From: Sphingomonas sp. Root720
Lineage (GTDB): Bacteria > Pseudomonadota > Alphaproteobacteria > Sphingomonadales > Sphingomonadaceae
Assembly (NCBI RefSeq): GCF_001428605.1
Contig: NZ_LMID01000001.1
Location: 372,001 to 436,000, forward strand
DNA: 64,000 bases
Reading direction: 5' to 3'
This document shows, piece after piece, positions 25,465 through 34,971 of this stretch. The notes below the pieces were generated by a model, which did no database searches, was not told the DNA's origin, and worked only from the letters and a program-made list of their open reading frames with translations. Every line of letters begins with the position of its first letter. Positions within the stretch are counted from its first letter, which is position 1. Both the position numbers and the translations under genes were made by a program.

Positions 25465-26049
25465 ATGCCACATCCCGTGACCGCCGCATGCGATCTCTTC
25501 GAGCTGCCGCTCCTGCCAGGCTTCGACCTTCGTCCGGACCTGCTGGACGCGGCGGAGGAGCGCGCGCTGATCGCCCGGATCGACGAGGCCCGGCCCAGCC
25601 CGTTCCGCTTCCAGCAATGGACCGGCAAGCGTCTCACGCGATCCTATGGCTGGAGCCATGATTTCGAGACGGGCCGCTTCGCCATGACCGACCCGCTTCC
25701 CGACTGGCTCATGCCTCTGAGGGAGCGCGCCGCCGGTTTCGGCGGTCTCGATCCGGAGGTCCTCGTCCAGGCGCTCGTCATCCGCTACGACCCGGGCGCG
25801 GGCATCGGCTGGCATCGCGACCGCCCGGTGTTCGGGCAGGTCATCGGCATATCCCTTGGCGCGCCGGCCGCACTCCGGTTCCGCCGCCGGCGAGCGGGCC
25901 GCTTCGCGCGCATCGCCGCGCCGCTGAGCCCGCGGTCGATCTACCATCTGGACGGCGAGGCCCGGAACGACTGGGAACACAGCATCGCCCCGATCGAGCA
26001 AACACGCTGGTCGATCAGCTTTCGAAGTCTCGCGGAAATAGCGGCATAG
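25465..26049 (+). CDS. alkB: AlkB-family 2-oxoglutarate/Fe(II) dioxygenase
   Basis: A 194-residue enzyme that would oxidatively demethylate alkylated bases. Iron ligands are in GIGWHRDRP (H-x-D) and NDWEHSIAP (His); the 2-oxoglutarate-binding arginine pair lies in RWSISFR. RSYGWSHDFETG is the typical nucleotide-recognition region. The ATG at 25465 is preferred over the TTG immediately before it. Its stop is convergent with the luciferase-like gene at 26087. Confidence 0.9.
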   Translation: MPHPVTAACDLFELPLLPGFDLRPDLLDAAEERALIARIDEARPSPFRFQQWTGKRLTRSYGWSHDFETGRFAMTDPLPDWLMPLRERAAGFGGLDPEVLVQALVIRYDPGAGIGWHRDRPVFGQVIGISLGAPAALRFRRRRAGRFARIAAPLSPRSIYHLDGEARNDWEHSIAPIEQTRWSISFRSLAEIAA

Positions 26050-26086
26050 GCCAGGCTGGGCTACGCGGTTACGGATCGACGCCGCC

Positions 26087-27130
26087 TCAGTCGCGAAAGG
26101 CGGGCATCACCTCGCGCGCGAACAGGCGTACCATCCTGCTCATTTCCTCGAAGCTGCCGAACGACTGGTTGAGGCGCGAGCGCATCGGCAGACCGGTTCC
26201 GAAGCCGAGCACCAGGTGCTCGATGCCGGTTTCCGCCCGAAGGTGGCGGATCTGGCGGACGACGCGATCGGGATCGCCCCAGAGCAGCCGCGCATCGGCG
26301 ATCTCGCGCACCGGCACCGGCTCGCCCAGCACGTCGATCCGGTGCAGCAGCTCGGCGCGGTCATGATCGCGGTTGGACTCGCGCCAATGCTCGAGCAGGC
26401 CATCGATATATTCGGGCAGCACGTCCTTCTCGATCGCATCGCCATCCTCGGAGATCCAGGCGTAGCGGCGCAGCACCCAGTCGTTGGTGCGGCCGAGCTC
26501 GGCGCATTTTGCGTCGTGGATCGCCTTCATCGACAGGATCGTGTCGTGGGATTCGACGGGACCGCACAGCCAGGCGTCGCCCAGCCGCGCCGCGCGCTCG
26601 ATCGCCACCTTGACCCCTCCCGCGACCCAGACCGGCGGGTTGGGCTGCTGGATAGGGCGCGGATGGAGGGTCAGTTCGGGAAAGCTGGTGAAGCGACCCT
26701 CGTAGGACACATTCTCGCGTGTCCAAAGCAGCCGCATGATCTCGAGCGCTTCCTCCATCCGCGCGCCGCGATCGGCATAGCGCGCGCCATAGGCCTGATA
26801 TTCGAGCTCGCGCCAGCCAGTGCCGACCCCGATCCCGGCCCGCCCGCCGGAAATCTGATCGATCACAGCGACTTGTTCGGCGACCCTGAGAGGATTGTGG
26901 AAGGGCAACTGGAAGATGGTGGTCGAAAAACGGATCTTGCTGGTGATCCCGGTAAGCGCGGCGAGGAAGGTCAGCGGATCGCTGAAATTGCCCATCATGA
27001 AATGGTGATGGCCCTGGGTCGCGGTATCGAAGCCCAGTTCCTCCGCGAGGCGGACGAATTCGAAGGTCTTCCTGAGCGGCACCGGATCCGAAGGATCGCG
27101 CCACGTCGGCACATAGATCGAGAACCGCAT
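26087..27130 (-). CDS. Luciferase-like (LLM) flavin oxidoreductase, probably F420-dependent
   Basis: A 347-residue TIM-barrel protein of the bacterial-luciferase superfamily. Typical parts are MRFSIYVPTWRDPSDPVPLR, FVRLAEELGFDTATQGHHHF, GGRAGIGVGTGWRELEYQAY and NPPVWVAGG. The family uses FMN or F420; the GVGTGW motif and the genomic link to fbiC favour F420. GGGGAGG lies before the ATG at 27130; the longer frame to 27208 lacks similarity. It is the last gene of the minus-strand run that starts at 34903. Confidence 0.8.
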   Translation of the reverse strand: MRFSIYVPTWRDPSDPVPLRKTFEFVRLAEELGFDTATQGHHHFMMGNFSDPLTFLAALTGITSKIRFSTTIFQLPFHNPLRVAEQVAVIDQISGGRAGIGVGTGWRELEYQAYGARYADRGARMEEALEIMRLLWTRENVSYEGRFTSFPELTLHPRPIQQPNPPVWVAGGVKVAIERAARLGDAWLCGPVESHDTILSMKAIHDAKCAELGRTNDWVLRRYAWISEDGDAIEKDVLPEYIDGLLEHWRESNRDHDRAELLHRIDVLGEPVPVREIADARLLWGDPDRVVRQIRHLRAETGIEHLVLGFGTGLPMRSRLNQSFGSFEEMSRMVRLFAREVMPAFRD

Positions 27131-27232
27131 CCCAGCCTCCCCTTGATCCTGACGCGGGCTTTCGCCGTCTGATCGGAATGACCAAGATGCCATGAACCTA
27201 TTTATCAAGCAACCGCTTGACCAATAATGGCG

Positions 27233-28366
27233 TCAGGCGTTGCTGGCCTTGCCGCCGCCAGTTCGACTTGGATTAAGCGCCGAGAGCAGCCAGCATGACA
27301 GGAACAGCAGGATCGACAGCCCGAGGATCGGGGTGAAGCCATGGCCCATCAGGGGTGTCGATAGCGCGGGCCCGACCGCGAGGCCGAGCATCTGCAGCGC
27401 AGCGGCGCGTTGGACCAGCCGACCGCCCCGGTCGATCCCCGCGACGATCGCGACGAGCAGCGGCGTCATCAGGTTGGCGGCGGCGTTGAAGATGCTGATG
27501 CCGACGCCATAACCGACCGCGTCGAGCCGCATCGTCATGACGGCGAGCGGCGCGACGCAGCCGATCGTGCCGACTGCGATCAGCAGGCGATGGCCGATCC
27601 GCCGGCCGAGCGACGCCGCGAAGGCGCCCGGGATACCGGCGAGTTGCGCGATCGTCAGGCCGTTGGCGACCGCCTGCGGCGCTATCCCCATGCGTTCGCC
27701 GATCAGCGATAGGAAGGCCCAGACGACGCCCTGCCCCAGGAAGAACAGGAATATGGCGGCGAGCAACATGTTGAGGCTCGCGCGGCTGCCGGCCTGCGGC
27801 TCGGTCGGGCGCTCAACGGGCGCGGGCTGCGCGACCAGCCCGAGCAACCCCAGCCCGGCCGCCGCCATCAGCGCGAGCAGGACGAAGACACCGCCCGTTC
27901 CCAGCAGCGCGGCCGCCGCCGGCAGGCCGAAAATGCCGAGCGCGCCATAAGCGAGGACCGCGATGATGAGATGGCCGAAGCTGCGGTCCGGATCGGGTGC
28001 CATCCCGACCATCGCATAGCCGAGCGAGATGACGATCCCCGCACCGAGCCCGGCGAGCAGCCGCAGCAGCAGGAAGGCTTCGCCCGTCGTCTGGACGGCG
28101 GAAGCGAGATTCGCTCCCGCCATCAGCGCCAGTGCCTGCCCCGCCAGCCATTTCCAGCTCAAACGGGTACCGATCGACGCGGCGGCGATGGTCGACAGCG
28201 CGATGCCGAAGATCTCGGCCGAGGCGGCATAGCCGACGATGCTCTCCCCGGCCCCACCCGCGATCAGCACTGATACCAGGCCGGGCTGGATGATGAACAC
28301 CTGCATGCCGATGACCACCAGGGCCATCCCGGCAAGCACGCGTCGGACATTGGCGGTTCGTTCCAA
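27233..28366 (-). CDS. Major facilitator superfamily transporter
   Basis: A 377-residue protein with about twelve predicted helices. Typical MFS elements include GYAASAEIFGIALSTIAAAS, RLLAGLGAGIVISLGYAMVG (TM4) and LFFLGQGVVWAFLSLIGERM at the start of the second half. It follows the TonB receptor on the same strand, separated by a hairpin, so it probably carries the same substrate or product across the inner membrane. Direction of transport cannot be determined. Confidence 0.85.
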   Translation of the reverse strand: MERTANVRRVLAGMALVVIGMQVFIIQPGLVSVLIAGGAGESIVGYAASAEIFGIALSTIAAASIGTRLSWKWLAGQALALMAGANLASAVQTTGEAFLLLRLLAGLGAGIVISLGYAMVGMAPDPDRSFGHLIIAVLAYGALGIFGLPAAAALLGTGGVFVLLALMAAAGLGLLGLVAQPAPVERPTEPQAGSRASLNMLLAAIFLFFLGQGVVWAFLSLIGERMGIAPQAVANGLTIAQLAGIPGAFAASLGRRIGHRLLIAVGTIGCVAPLAVMTMRLDAVGYGVGISIFNAAANLMTPLLVAIVAGIDRGGRLVQRAAALQMLGLAVGPALSTPLMGHGFTPILGLSILLFLSCWLLSALNPSRTGGGKASNA

Positions 28367-28383
28367 ACAAGCCCCCTACCCGG

Positions 28384-28412
28384 ACGGGCTCCCCCGGGAC
28401 GGGAGAGCCCGT
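28384..28412. terminator. Intergenic hairpin between TonB receptor and MFS gene
   Basis: ACGGGCTC and GAGCCCGT form an 8-bp stem around a 13-nt loop that can pair further. Both flanking genes run on the minus strand, so this probably lowers expression after the receptor or stabilises its mRNA end rather than ending the operon fully. Confidence 0.4.
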
Positions 28413-28422
28413 TTCGACATGA

Positions 28423-30801
28423 TCAATACTTGTAATGCAGACGCAAGAACCATTCGCGCGGGCGCGACCGGACCGCCTGGGAATATTCGGAGCTGGTCAC
28501 GCCGCTGACGATATAGGCCTTGTTCGTCAGGTTGGTGCCGCCGACCGCCACGTCCCAACGCTTGCTGGGCGACCGGTACGTCAGCGACGCACCCAGCACG
28601 CCATAGGCCGGCTGGAACAGCGCGGGATCGTTCGAGAACTCCTTGTACTGCCCGCTGCGCCGGCTGTAGTCGGCCCGCGCGAACAATGTGCCCTTGTCGT
28701 CGTTGAAGAAGGTCGCGACGCCGCCCACATTATAGGTGAACTTCGACGTGTTCGGGATCTTGAGCGACAGCGCCCCCGGGAAATTGGCCAGCGCATCGGC
28801 ACTGAAATCCACATATTTGGCGTCGATATAGCCGAAGCTTCCGTCGAAGCGGAACCAGTCGGTCAGCACCGCCGACCCCTCGACCTCGATGCCCTTGATA
28901 TGCGCGGTGCCGGCATTGGCGAGCACCGGCACGAACTGGCCGATCGGCCCCGGGCCGTCGGGATCGACCACATAGGTGACCTGGATGTTCTTGTAGTCGG
29001 TGTAGAAGCCGGCGACGTTGAGGCGCAGACGCCGGTCGAACAGTTCGCTCTTCACGCCCACCTCGTAGGAGGTCGCCTTTTCCGGGCCCGCATAGGAGAC
29101 GATGTCGTCGGGATCGGTGCCGGGCGCGGGCATCACGGCGGGGAAGTAGCGCATGGTGAAGCCGCCGGCCTTGAACCCCTGCGAGAAGGTCGCATAGGCC
29201 ATGAGATCGCGATCGAACTTGTAGCTGAGCGATACCATCGGCGTCGCGGACTTGCTGGTCCGCTTGTACCAGCCGGCCGGGAACAGAGGCGTGCCAACCG
29301 GCCCGAAGGCGTCGACGATCGGGTTGGTCACGCCGGGCGTCGGCGTCGTCGCGAGATAGTCGTAGCCGGTCAGCACCTGCAGCCCCGGATTGAACTGCTT
29401 GCGCTCGTGCGTATAGCGCAGGCCGCCGGTGACCGAGAGCTGGTCGGTCAGGTCATAGGTGACCTGGCCGAAGGCGGCATAGCTGTCGTTCCGGATCTTG
29501 CCCCCCGAGATGAACTGCACGAGCGGCAGGTTGACCGGGAAGACCTGGGTCCCGCTCTCGTGCATGTAGAAGAGCCCCGCGACATATTGCAGCCGCGAGT
29601 CCATCAGGTCGCCGAGCAGTTGGAACTCCTGGCTGAACTGCTTCTGCGAGATGTGCTGCTCGACCCCGCCGAAATAATAGGGGGAGCCGTACAGATCCTG
29701 AGCGATATCGACGCCGACGTCGCGATAGGCGGTGATCGACCGCAGGGTGACGCCGTCGCCCTTCCATTCGACGTTCAGCGCCGCGCCCTTGATGTCGGTA
29801 TCCGATTGGTTCGGTCCCGAATTGGTGGTGGTGCGGCTGTCGATCGGCCGGACATATTGGCTGTTGTAGCAATAGGGGTTGCTGAACCGCGCCGCGCCCG
29901 CCGTCGGCAGGCAGACGCCGCCGGGCACCGCGCCGTTGTAGATGCCGGCGAAGCCGTCGGTCTCGACCACCTTGAGCAGGACCTGCGCCGGCGACTGCTC
30001 GCGGATGCGGGTGCCGTCGAACGACAGCGTCGCCAGCAGATTGTCGGCCAGGTCGGCCTCGATGACCAGCCGGCCGCTCAGCCGGTCGATATTGCCCTGC
30101 TCGCCGGTCTTGACCCCGGCGGGGGTCACCCTATCCATGAAGCCGTCGCGGCTCTGATAGGCTCCCGACAGACGCGCGCGGACCTTGTCGGAGAGCGGGC
30201 CGGACAGGATGCCCTTGACGTCGATCCGGTTGAAGCGGCCGACCGTCGCCTCCGCTTCCCCCTCGAATTCGTCACTCGGGCGCTTGGAGATGAACTGGAT
30301 CGCGCCGCCGATCGTATTCTTGCCGAACAGCGTGCCCTGCGGCCCGCGCAGCACCTCGATCCGCTCGATGTCGACCGTGTCGAGCAGCGAGCCGACCGAC
30401 TTCCCGACATAGACGCCGTCGAGATAGAGGCCGACCGCTGGCTCGACCGTGATGACATAGTCGGTCTGGCCGATGCCGCGGATCGAGATCTGGCTCGACG
30501 CGCCACCGCCGGATTCGCTCGCGGCGCTGTCGAACTGGACGTTGGGGACGAAATTGGCGATGTCCGCCGACGACTGGACGTTGCGGTCCTGCAACGCCTG
30601 GGCACCGAAGGCGGAGATCGAGAGCGGCGTGGTCTGGACCGACTCCTCGCGCTTGCGAGCGGTCACCACGATGTCGCCCAGCGAGGCCGGATTATAGCTG
30701 GTATCAGCGTCGGCGGCCTGCGCCAGCACGGGTGCGGCGGGCAGGAACAGCAAGGTCGAAGCCGTAATAAAAAGAGCGCGCTTTATATATCTCGCGTCCA
30801 T
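28423..30801 (-). CDS. TonB-dependent outer-membrane receptor (paralogue 1)
   Basis: A 792-residue receptor with signal peptide (cleavage near LPAAPVLAQA), a TonB-box-like DIVVTARKRE, a plug domain (QISIRGIGQTDYVITVEPAV; VLRGPQGTLFGKNTIGGAIQ) and a 22-strand barrel ending in aromatic Y. An extracellular cysteine pair (GGVCLPTAG and NPYCYNSQ) is shared with the receptor at 44054, which has the same length and very similar sequence. It imports a large or scarce substrate using TonB energy. Operon neighbours suggest an organic catabolic substrate, not iron. Confidence 0.93.
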   Translation of the reverse strand: MDARYIKRALFITASTLLFLPAAPVLAQAADADTSYNPASLGDIVVTARKREESVQTTPLSISAFGAQALQDRNVQSSADIANFVPNVQFDSAASESGGGASSQISIRGIGQTDYVITVEPAVGLYLDGVYVGKSVGSLLDTVDIERIEVLRGPQGTLFGKNTIGGAIQFISKRPSDEFEGEAEATVGRFNRIDVKGILSGPLSDKVRARLSGAYQSRDGFMDRVTPAGVKTGEQGNIDRLSGRLVIEADLADNLLATLSFDGTRIREQSPAQVLLKVVETDGFAGIYNGAVPGGVCLPTAGAARFSNPYCYNSQYVRPIDSRTTTNSGPNQSDTDIKGAALNVEWKGDGVTLRSITAYRDVGVDIAQDLYGSPYYFGGVEQHISQKQFSQEFQLLGDLMDSRLQYVAGLFYMHESGTQVFPVNLPLVQFISGGKIRNDSYAAFGQVTYDLTDQLSVTGGLRYTHERKQFNPGLQVLTGYDYLATTPTPGVTNPIVDAFGPVGTPLFPAGWYKRTSKSATPMVSLSYKFDRDLMAYATFSQGFKAGGFTMRYFPAVMPAPGTDPDDIVSYAGPEKATSYEVGVKSELFDRRLRLNVAGFYTDYKNIQVTYVVDPDGPGPIGQFVPVLANAGTAHIKGIEVEGSAVLTDWFRFDGSFGYIDAKYVDFSADALANFPGALSLKIPNTSKFTYNVGGVATFFNDDKGTLFARADYSRRSGQYKEFSNDPALFQPAYGVLGASLTYRSPSKRWDVAVGGTNLTNKAYIVSGVTSSEYSQAVRSRPREWFLRLHYKY

Positions 30802-30830
30802 TTCAATTCCCCTTCTTCAATGACTGATGA

Positions 30831-31274
30831 TTACAGGTCCAATGTCTCCAGCCGTTCGAAGCAGACCCGCCACCCACTGTCGTAATGGTTCCACTCCACC
30901 TGATCGCGGAGCCCATGATGCGTGAGGATGAGGCGGCTGCTATTGCCTTCTCCCTGTTCGATGATGACGTCGACGAAGGTCGGTTCCGGGCGCGGCGCCG
31001 GATTGGGACCGCGATAGTTCCAGCTCTTGCGGAGCCGCCGTCCCGGCTCGAAGCGCAGGAATTCCCCGATCACGACATGCTTGCCGTCCGGGCCGACGAT
31101 GTCGTGCCGGTAATGACCGCTCCGCACGGCTTCGATCTCGGCATGGACGAGGTCGTAGGGATCGGGCGCGAGCCATTGCGGCAGCAGGTCCGGGTCGATC
31201 CAGGCGCGGAAGATCTGATCGGGCGTCTTGCCCGGAAAGCTGTGCTCGACGGTCGCGGTGATGGCGTCAGTCAT
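30831..31274 (-). CDS. SRPBCC/AHSA1-type protein
   Basis: A 147-residue helix-grip protein: VEHSFPGKTPDQIFRAWIDP, LLPQWLAPDP, and GEFLRFEPGRRLRKSW are the family's usual anchors, and the end has NHYDSGWRVCFERLE. Members bind hydrophobic ligands or act as small cyclase/hydrolase-like enzymes. It overlaps the dimethylformamidase-like gene by 8 bp and lies 29 bp before the receptor gene, so it is part of the same operon. Its ligand may be an intermediate of that pathway. Confidence 0.8.
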   Translation of the reverse strand: MTDAITATVEHSFPGKTPDQIFRAWIDPDLLPQWLAPDPYDLVHAEIEAVRSGHYRHDIVGPDGKHVVIGEFLRFEPGRRLRKSWNYRGPNPAPRPEPTFVDVIIEQGEGNSSRLILTHHGLRDQVEWNHYDSGWRVCFERLETLDL

Positions 31275-33372
31275 TGGGAGACTCCCGGTCGGCCGGCCCC
31301 TCGGGTCGGGTGAAGGCGCGGATGACGTTGGCGGTGATCCGGGCGACGTCGTTGTCGCCGCCCCGATCGGCCAGGCAGCTGGTCCAGGCGATCGATGGCG
31401 CGGAGAACACCCGCCCGCCCCCGGCCAGCCGCCGATAGGCGATGTGCGATTCCATCGCGCCCCTGGTACCGGTCGACAACACGTCCTCGCTGGCGATGAT
31501 GGTCAGCGCCGGATCGAAGCCGGTGGCGGTGGCGAGGCGCACGGTGTCGGCCGGCGTGCCGAGATCGCTGCGCATCGCATCGACCTCGAAGCCGGAGGGG
31601 CCGCCGAGCAGTTCGGCGCGGGCGTCGACCTGCGCTCCATCGGTACCCTCGAATATCCAGGCCAGCGCGGGATCATGGCTGGCGGGTTCGCGGACATAGG
31701 GCCGGCCCTCGCCGAAGGTGACGGCCGCAGTGCCCGTTCCCAGCACGCCGTGCGCCGATCGGCCACGCCAGCGCCAAATGCCTCCCGGCTCGCCGGTCGC
31801 CGCCTGGCGGATTTCGCCGGGTTCGGACTGCCACGGAATCGTCCCTGCATAGCCGCGACGGACCTCCATCACATGGGGCTCTTCGGCGAAGATCGAGGTC
31901 ACGAAATAGAAGGCGTTGCCGCCGAGATGGATCAGCCGGCCGCCATCCCCAATATATTGCTCCACGGCGTCGAAGATTTCCGTGCTCACATATTCCGGAT
32001 GGCTACCCGTCATCACTGCGCGATAGGGATTCAGCGCCTCGAGGCCCCGTTGGTGGAGGACATGATCGGTGACGATGTCGAAGGGCTGGCCGGTCGCGCG
32101 CAGCCATTCGATCGTGGCAATGTCGGCACCCAGTTGGTGCGGGCCGCGCAACAGCGGATGGACATAGTCCGCGCGCATGTTGACCAGCGGTCGACGGAGC
32201 GATGCATGCGCGCAGCCCGAACCGTCGCGGTGATAGTCATAAGCACTGACAAGCCGTTGACATTCGGCCCATTTCTCTATCGGCGCGACGATGGCATCGA
32301 GCGGCTTTCCCGCGATCGCCTCGACCCCGGGATTGCTCCACCAATGGCGCTCATTGGCATAGGCCAGATAGCTGAACGTCGGGACGAGCAGCGCCAGCGG
32401 CGCGGGCGCGGCGTCCGGCGACGGCATGACGAAGAACGGCACCACATCGCGCTGGTCCCCGCTCCGCAGCTCGATCCCATAGGCATCGCTCGGCAGGTCC
32501 GCCGGCGGAGTGACCGCGAAGCTTTCCGGCCAGCCCGCATCGCTCAGGTCGTCGCTGTGGAAGGCGATTGCGTCATAGCCATCGGGATTCTCGCTCCAGC
32601 CCTGGCTCTCGCCGTCCCAGCCCGGACCGGTGACCCCGCGTTGGGGCGTCTGAAGCAGCCGTCCATGGCGGGCGGCGGGACCTTCGTCGACGACGACGGG
32701 GCTCCCGATCTCCCGCGCGAACGCCCAGGCGGCGAGCAGCTGCTCGCCATCCGCGATGCGGGGACGCGCGATCTTGCCGTCGAAGCAGGCGGCGACATGA
32801 CCACCTTCGACAATCGCTGCAATATGAAAAGCTTGTGGATCGATATTGAGATCGAATGACGGCAGATCGGCCTCGCCCGACCAGTCAGGACGATCCCCGT
32901 CTACCACATGGACCGACAGGCTGATCCGGCCGTCCTTGGTGTCCACCCGCACTTCGCTCCAGCGCAGCGCGGCCATCGGCGTGTCCGCAATGATCAAGGC
33001 GGGACCCCAGCGCAGGCGCAGGCGACCGTCGCCATCGATGAGCAGCCCGTGCGTCTCGTGCCAGCCGAGCAGCGCCTGGTCGCGCCCGTCGTTCGGCAGC
33101 GTCGGACGTATCCACAGCGAAATCCCGGGACGGGCGGGCAGCGGTACGCCATCGGGCACCGCCATGAAGCTACCCGTCACGATCGGTTCTTCCCGGCCGG
33201 CATGGCGGCCGTCGATCGCCGATGCGATCGCTACCTGGTCCTCGGCGCGCCGCGCCAGCCGGATCAGCCTCGCCTCGAAGCCGCCCGACGGCGCGCTCAC
33301 GTGGAAGCCGAGGCTTTCGCCCGGTGCGACCTCGAAGCGGTCGCCATAGCCGATCAGGGGCGCCTGGCTCAT
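31267..33372 (-). CDS. N,N-dimethylformamidase large-subunit-like protein
   Basis: A 701-residue protein. Residues about 60-240 look like a concanavalin/LamG-type jelly roll (RPGISLWIRPTLP; LLGWHETHGLLIDGDGRLRL). The rest matches the DMFase beta-subunit domain: FSYLAYANERHWW, RPLVNMRADYVHP, FDIVTDHVLHQRG, TGSHPEYVSTEIFDAVEQYI and GGRLIHLGGNAFYFVTS. Known DMFase hydrolyses an amide C-N bond using a mononuclear iron and a small partner subunit; no small subunit is visible here. It overlaps the AKR gene by 4 bp and the AHSA1 gene by 8 bp. Substrate is unknown. Confidence 0.8.
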   Translation of the reverse strand: MSQAPLIGYGDRFEVAPGESLGFHVSAPSGGFEARLIRLARRAEDQVAIASAIDGRHAGREEPIVTGSFMAVPDGVPLPARPGISLWIRPTLPNDGRDQALLGWHETHGLLIDGDGRLRLRWGPALIIADTPMAALRWSEVRVDTKDGRISLSVHVVDGDRPDWSGEADLPSFDLNIDPQAFHIAAIVEGGHVAACFDGKIARPRIADGEQLLAAWAFAREIGSPVVVDEGPAARHGRLLQTPQRGVTGPGWDGESQGWSENPDGYDAIAFHSDDLSDAGWPESFAVTPPADLPSDAYGIELRSGDQRDVVPFFVMPSPDAAPAPLALLVPTFSYLAYANERHWWSNPGVEAIAGKPLDAIVAPIEKWAECQRLVSAYDYHRDGSGCAHASLRRPLVNMRADYVHPLLRGPHQLGADIATIEWLRATGQPFDIVTDHVLHQRGLEALNPYRAVMTGSHPEYVSTEIFDAVEQYIGDGGRLIHLGGNAFYFVTSIFAEEPHVMEVRRGYAGTIPWQSEPGEIRQAATGEPGGIWRWRGRSAHGVLGTGTAAVTFGEGRPYVREPASHDPALAWIFEGTDGAQVDARAELLGGPSGFEVDAMRSDLGTPADTVRLATATGFDPALTIIASEDVLSTGTRGAMESHIAYRRLAGGGRVFSAPSIAWTSCLADRGGDNDVARITANVIRAFTRPEGPADRESPND

Positions 33373-34511
33373 GCCTTGATATGATGCCCATAGGGTTCGG
33401 CCAGAACGACCGGGTCGCGGTGGCGGATGACGAGCTTGCCGTCCTCGACGTCGAAATATTCGGTCGCGACATTCTCGATCGCATCGCGATCCTCGTCGCG
33501 ATCGAGATCGTAGCAATCGCCCGCTGGGCCAATCGACCGCGCGAGCACCGCGTCGATCGCCGCGCAGTCATCGGCATCGAGCGCGAATTCGAACAGCTTG
33601 AGGTTCTCGGCAAGATGCCGATCGTGACGGGCGCCCTGGATCACCGCCGCGACGGTCGGCTGGTCGAGGACGTAGCGGCTGGCGACTGCAGCCATCGCGA
33701 CCCCGTGCTTGCGCCCGATCGCGTCGAGCGCCCGAAGCAGTTCCTGGAACAGTGCCCAGCCGCCGAAATCGACGATGATGCGGTAATATTTGTCGAGCGA
33801 GACATTTTCGAAGGTCGGACGGCCCGGATCGGGAATACCGAGCCACTTGGCCGAGAGCAGCCCACCGCCGATCGATCCGTAGCCGAGCAGGTGGATGCGG
33901 TTTTCCGCACAATATTGCTCCATGCCGTTCTTGGCGCGGCGATCGGTCAGTGAATATTGCACCTGGTTGGCGACGATATCGACACCCGCATCGACCATCT
34001 TCGCCAGCTCGGCGACGTTGTAGTTGGTGCCGCCGATATGATGGATCTTGCCGGCTTGCTGGAGCTCCTTGAGGATCAGCGCGGCCTCGACATTGCCGTC
34101 GATGGCATAGTTCCACCAGTGGAGCTGGACGAGGTCGAGCCGGTCGACCTTCAGCCGGGACAGCGAGCGGTCGATCGTGTCGACGACGGTCTGGCGGCTG
34201 TGGGTGCGAAGCTCGTCCTCCTGCAGGAAAGCCGGGATATATTTGGTGTGAACGGCGACCTTCGACGCCGCTTCGACGCCCCGCTCGCGGCGGAAGCGCT
34301 CGATGAAGCGGCCGATCCGCTCCTCCACCCCATAATAGACGTCGCCGCAGTCGAACGCCGTGATTCCGGCGTCGACGAAGGACACCATGTGCCGGTACAT
34401 GTCGTCATCGTCGCGCACGCTGCTGCTATGGTCGTCGGCGATCTGCCAGTTCCCCTTGATGACGCGGGGAACCGAGAAGTCGGGGCGCAGATCTACGCGG
34501 GGAATCGTCAT
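33369..34511 (-). CDS. Aldo/keto reductase
   Basis: A 380-residue NADPH-type AKR. DCGDVYYGVEERIGRF contains the catalytic Asp and Tyr, SKVAVHTKYIP the Lys, and VDRLDLVQLHWWNYAI the His-equivalent strand; IHHIGGTNYNVAELAKMVD follows. It has about 60 residues more than the common 320, with a C-terminal extension. The ATG at 34511 overlaps the TIGR04076 stop by 4 bp and the gene's own stop overlaps the next ATG, so the first three genes of the operon are translationally coupled. Confidence 0.88.
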   Translation of the reverse strand: MTIPRVDLRPDFSVPRVIKGNWQIADDHSSSVRDDDDMYRHMVSFVDAGITAFDCGDVYYGVEERIGRFIERFRRERGVEAASKVAVHTKYIPAFLQEDELRTHSRQTVVDTIDRSLSRLKVDRLDLVQLHWWNYAIDGNVEAALILKELQQAGKIHHIGGTNYNVAELAKMVDAGVDIVANQVQYSLTDRRAKNGMEQYCAENRIHLLGYGSIGGGLLSAKWLGIPDPGRPTFENVSLDKYYRIIVDFGGWALFQELLRALDAIGRKHGVAMAAVASRYVLDQPTVAAVIQGARHDRHLAENLKLFEFALDADDCAAIDAVLARSIGPAGDCYDLDRDEDRDAIENVATEYFDVEDGKLVIRHRDPVVLAEPYGHHIKA

Positions 34512-34903
34512 GCATCGTCCTCTGCCTGTTGGGTCTTTTCGAGCGGCGCTCCGGTCAGCGGCAGGGCCGAATTCTCGGAATGCCGGTGCATCCGGCGGGT
34601 TTCGCGGATGATCCGGAAACGCCCGCCGCAATGGGGATCGGGACAGGCGATCACCGCATCGGTGTTCATCCAGTCGTTGGGATGAAGGTCGCGCTGCTTC
34701 GGCGGCAACAGCGGCAGGATCGCGGCCAGCGAATACATCGGGAAACGAACCCCCTCGCCCATCGTGATTAGGTCATCGTCAGTAACGGTGAAATAATCTC
34801 CGACCCGATGCTTGCAGACGAACGGCTTCCCATCGTCGGACGCGACGACCTCTACGCGAAGGTCGTGGAGCGGGTAGCCGTCGTCTGCTTCTACGATGCT
34901 CAT
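34508..34903 (-). CDS. TIGR04076-family small protein
   Basis: A 131-residue protein. KPFVCKHRVGDYFTVTDDDL and PMYSLAAILPLLPPKQRDL with the CPDPHCGG cysteines match the TIGR04076 pattern as I remember it. The family is of unknown function and is sometimes found beside aldo/keto reductases, as here. I chose the ATG at 34903 because an upstream extension to 34981 would cover the divergent promoter. It is the first gene of a seven-gene minus-strand run. Confidence 0.65.
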   Translation of the reverse strand: MSIVEADDGYPLHDLRVEVVASDDGKPFVCKHRVGDYFTVTDDDLITMGEGVRFPMYSLAAILPLLPPKQRDLHPNDWMNTDAVIACPDPHCGGRFRIIRETRRMHRHSENSALPLTGAPLEKTQQAEDDA

Positions 34904-34971
34904 AATATCTCCGGCAACTTTGATCGCCTGGAGAGGAGGATGCGCGTATCGCTTCCAGTCGGCGCGATAGG

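Noticed and set aside
28435-30885. 816-codon open frame on the plus strand opposite the TonB receptor
   Set aside because: It mirrors the receptor gene, has no family pattern and is rich in Arg/Gly/Ala/Val as expected for an antisense frame in GC-rich DNA.
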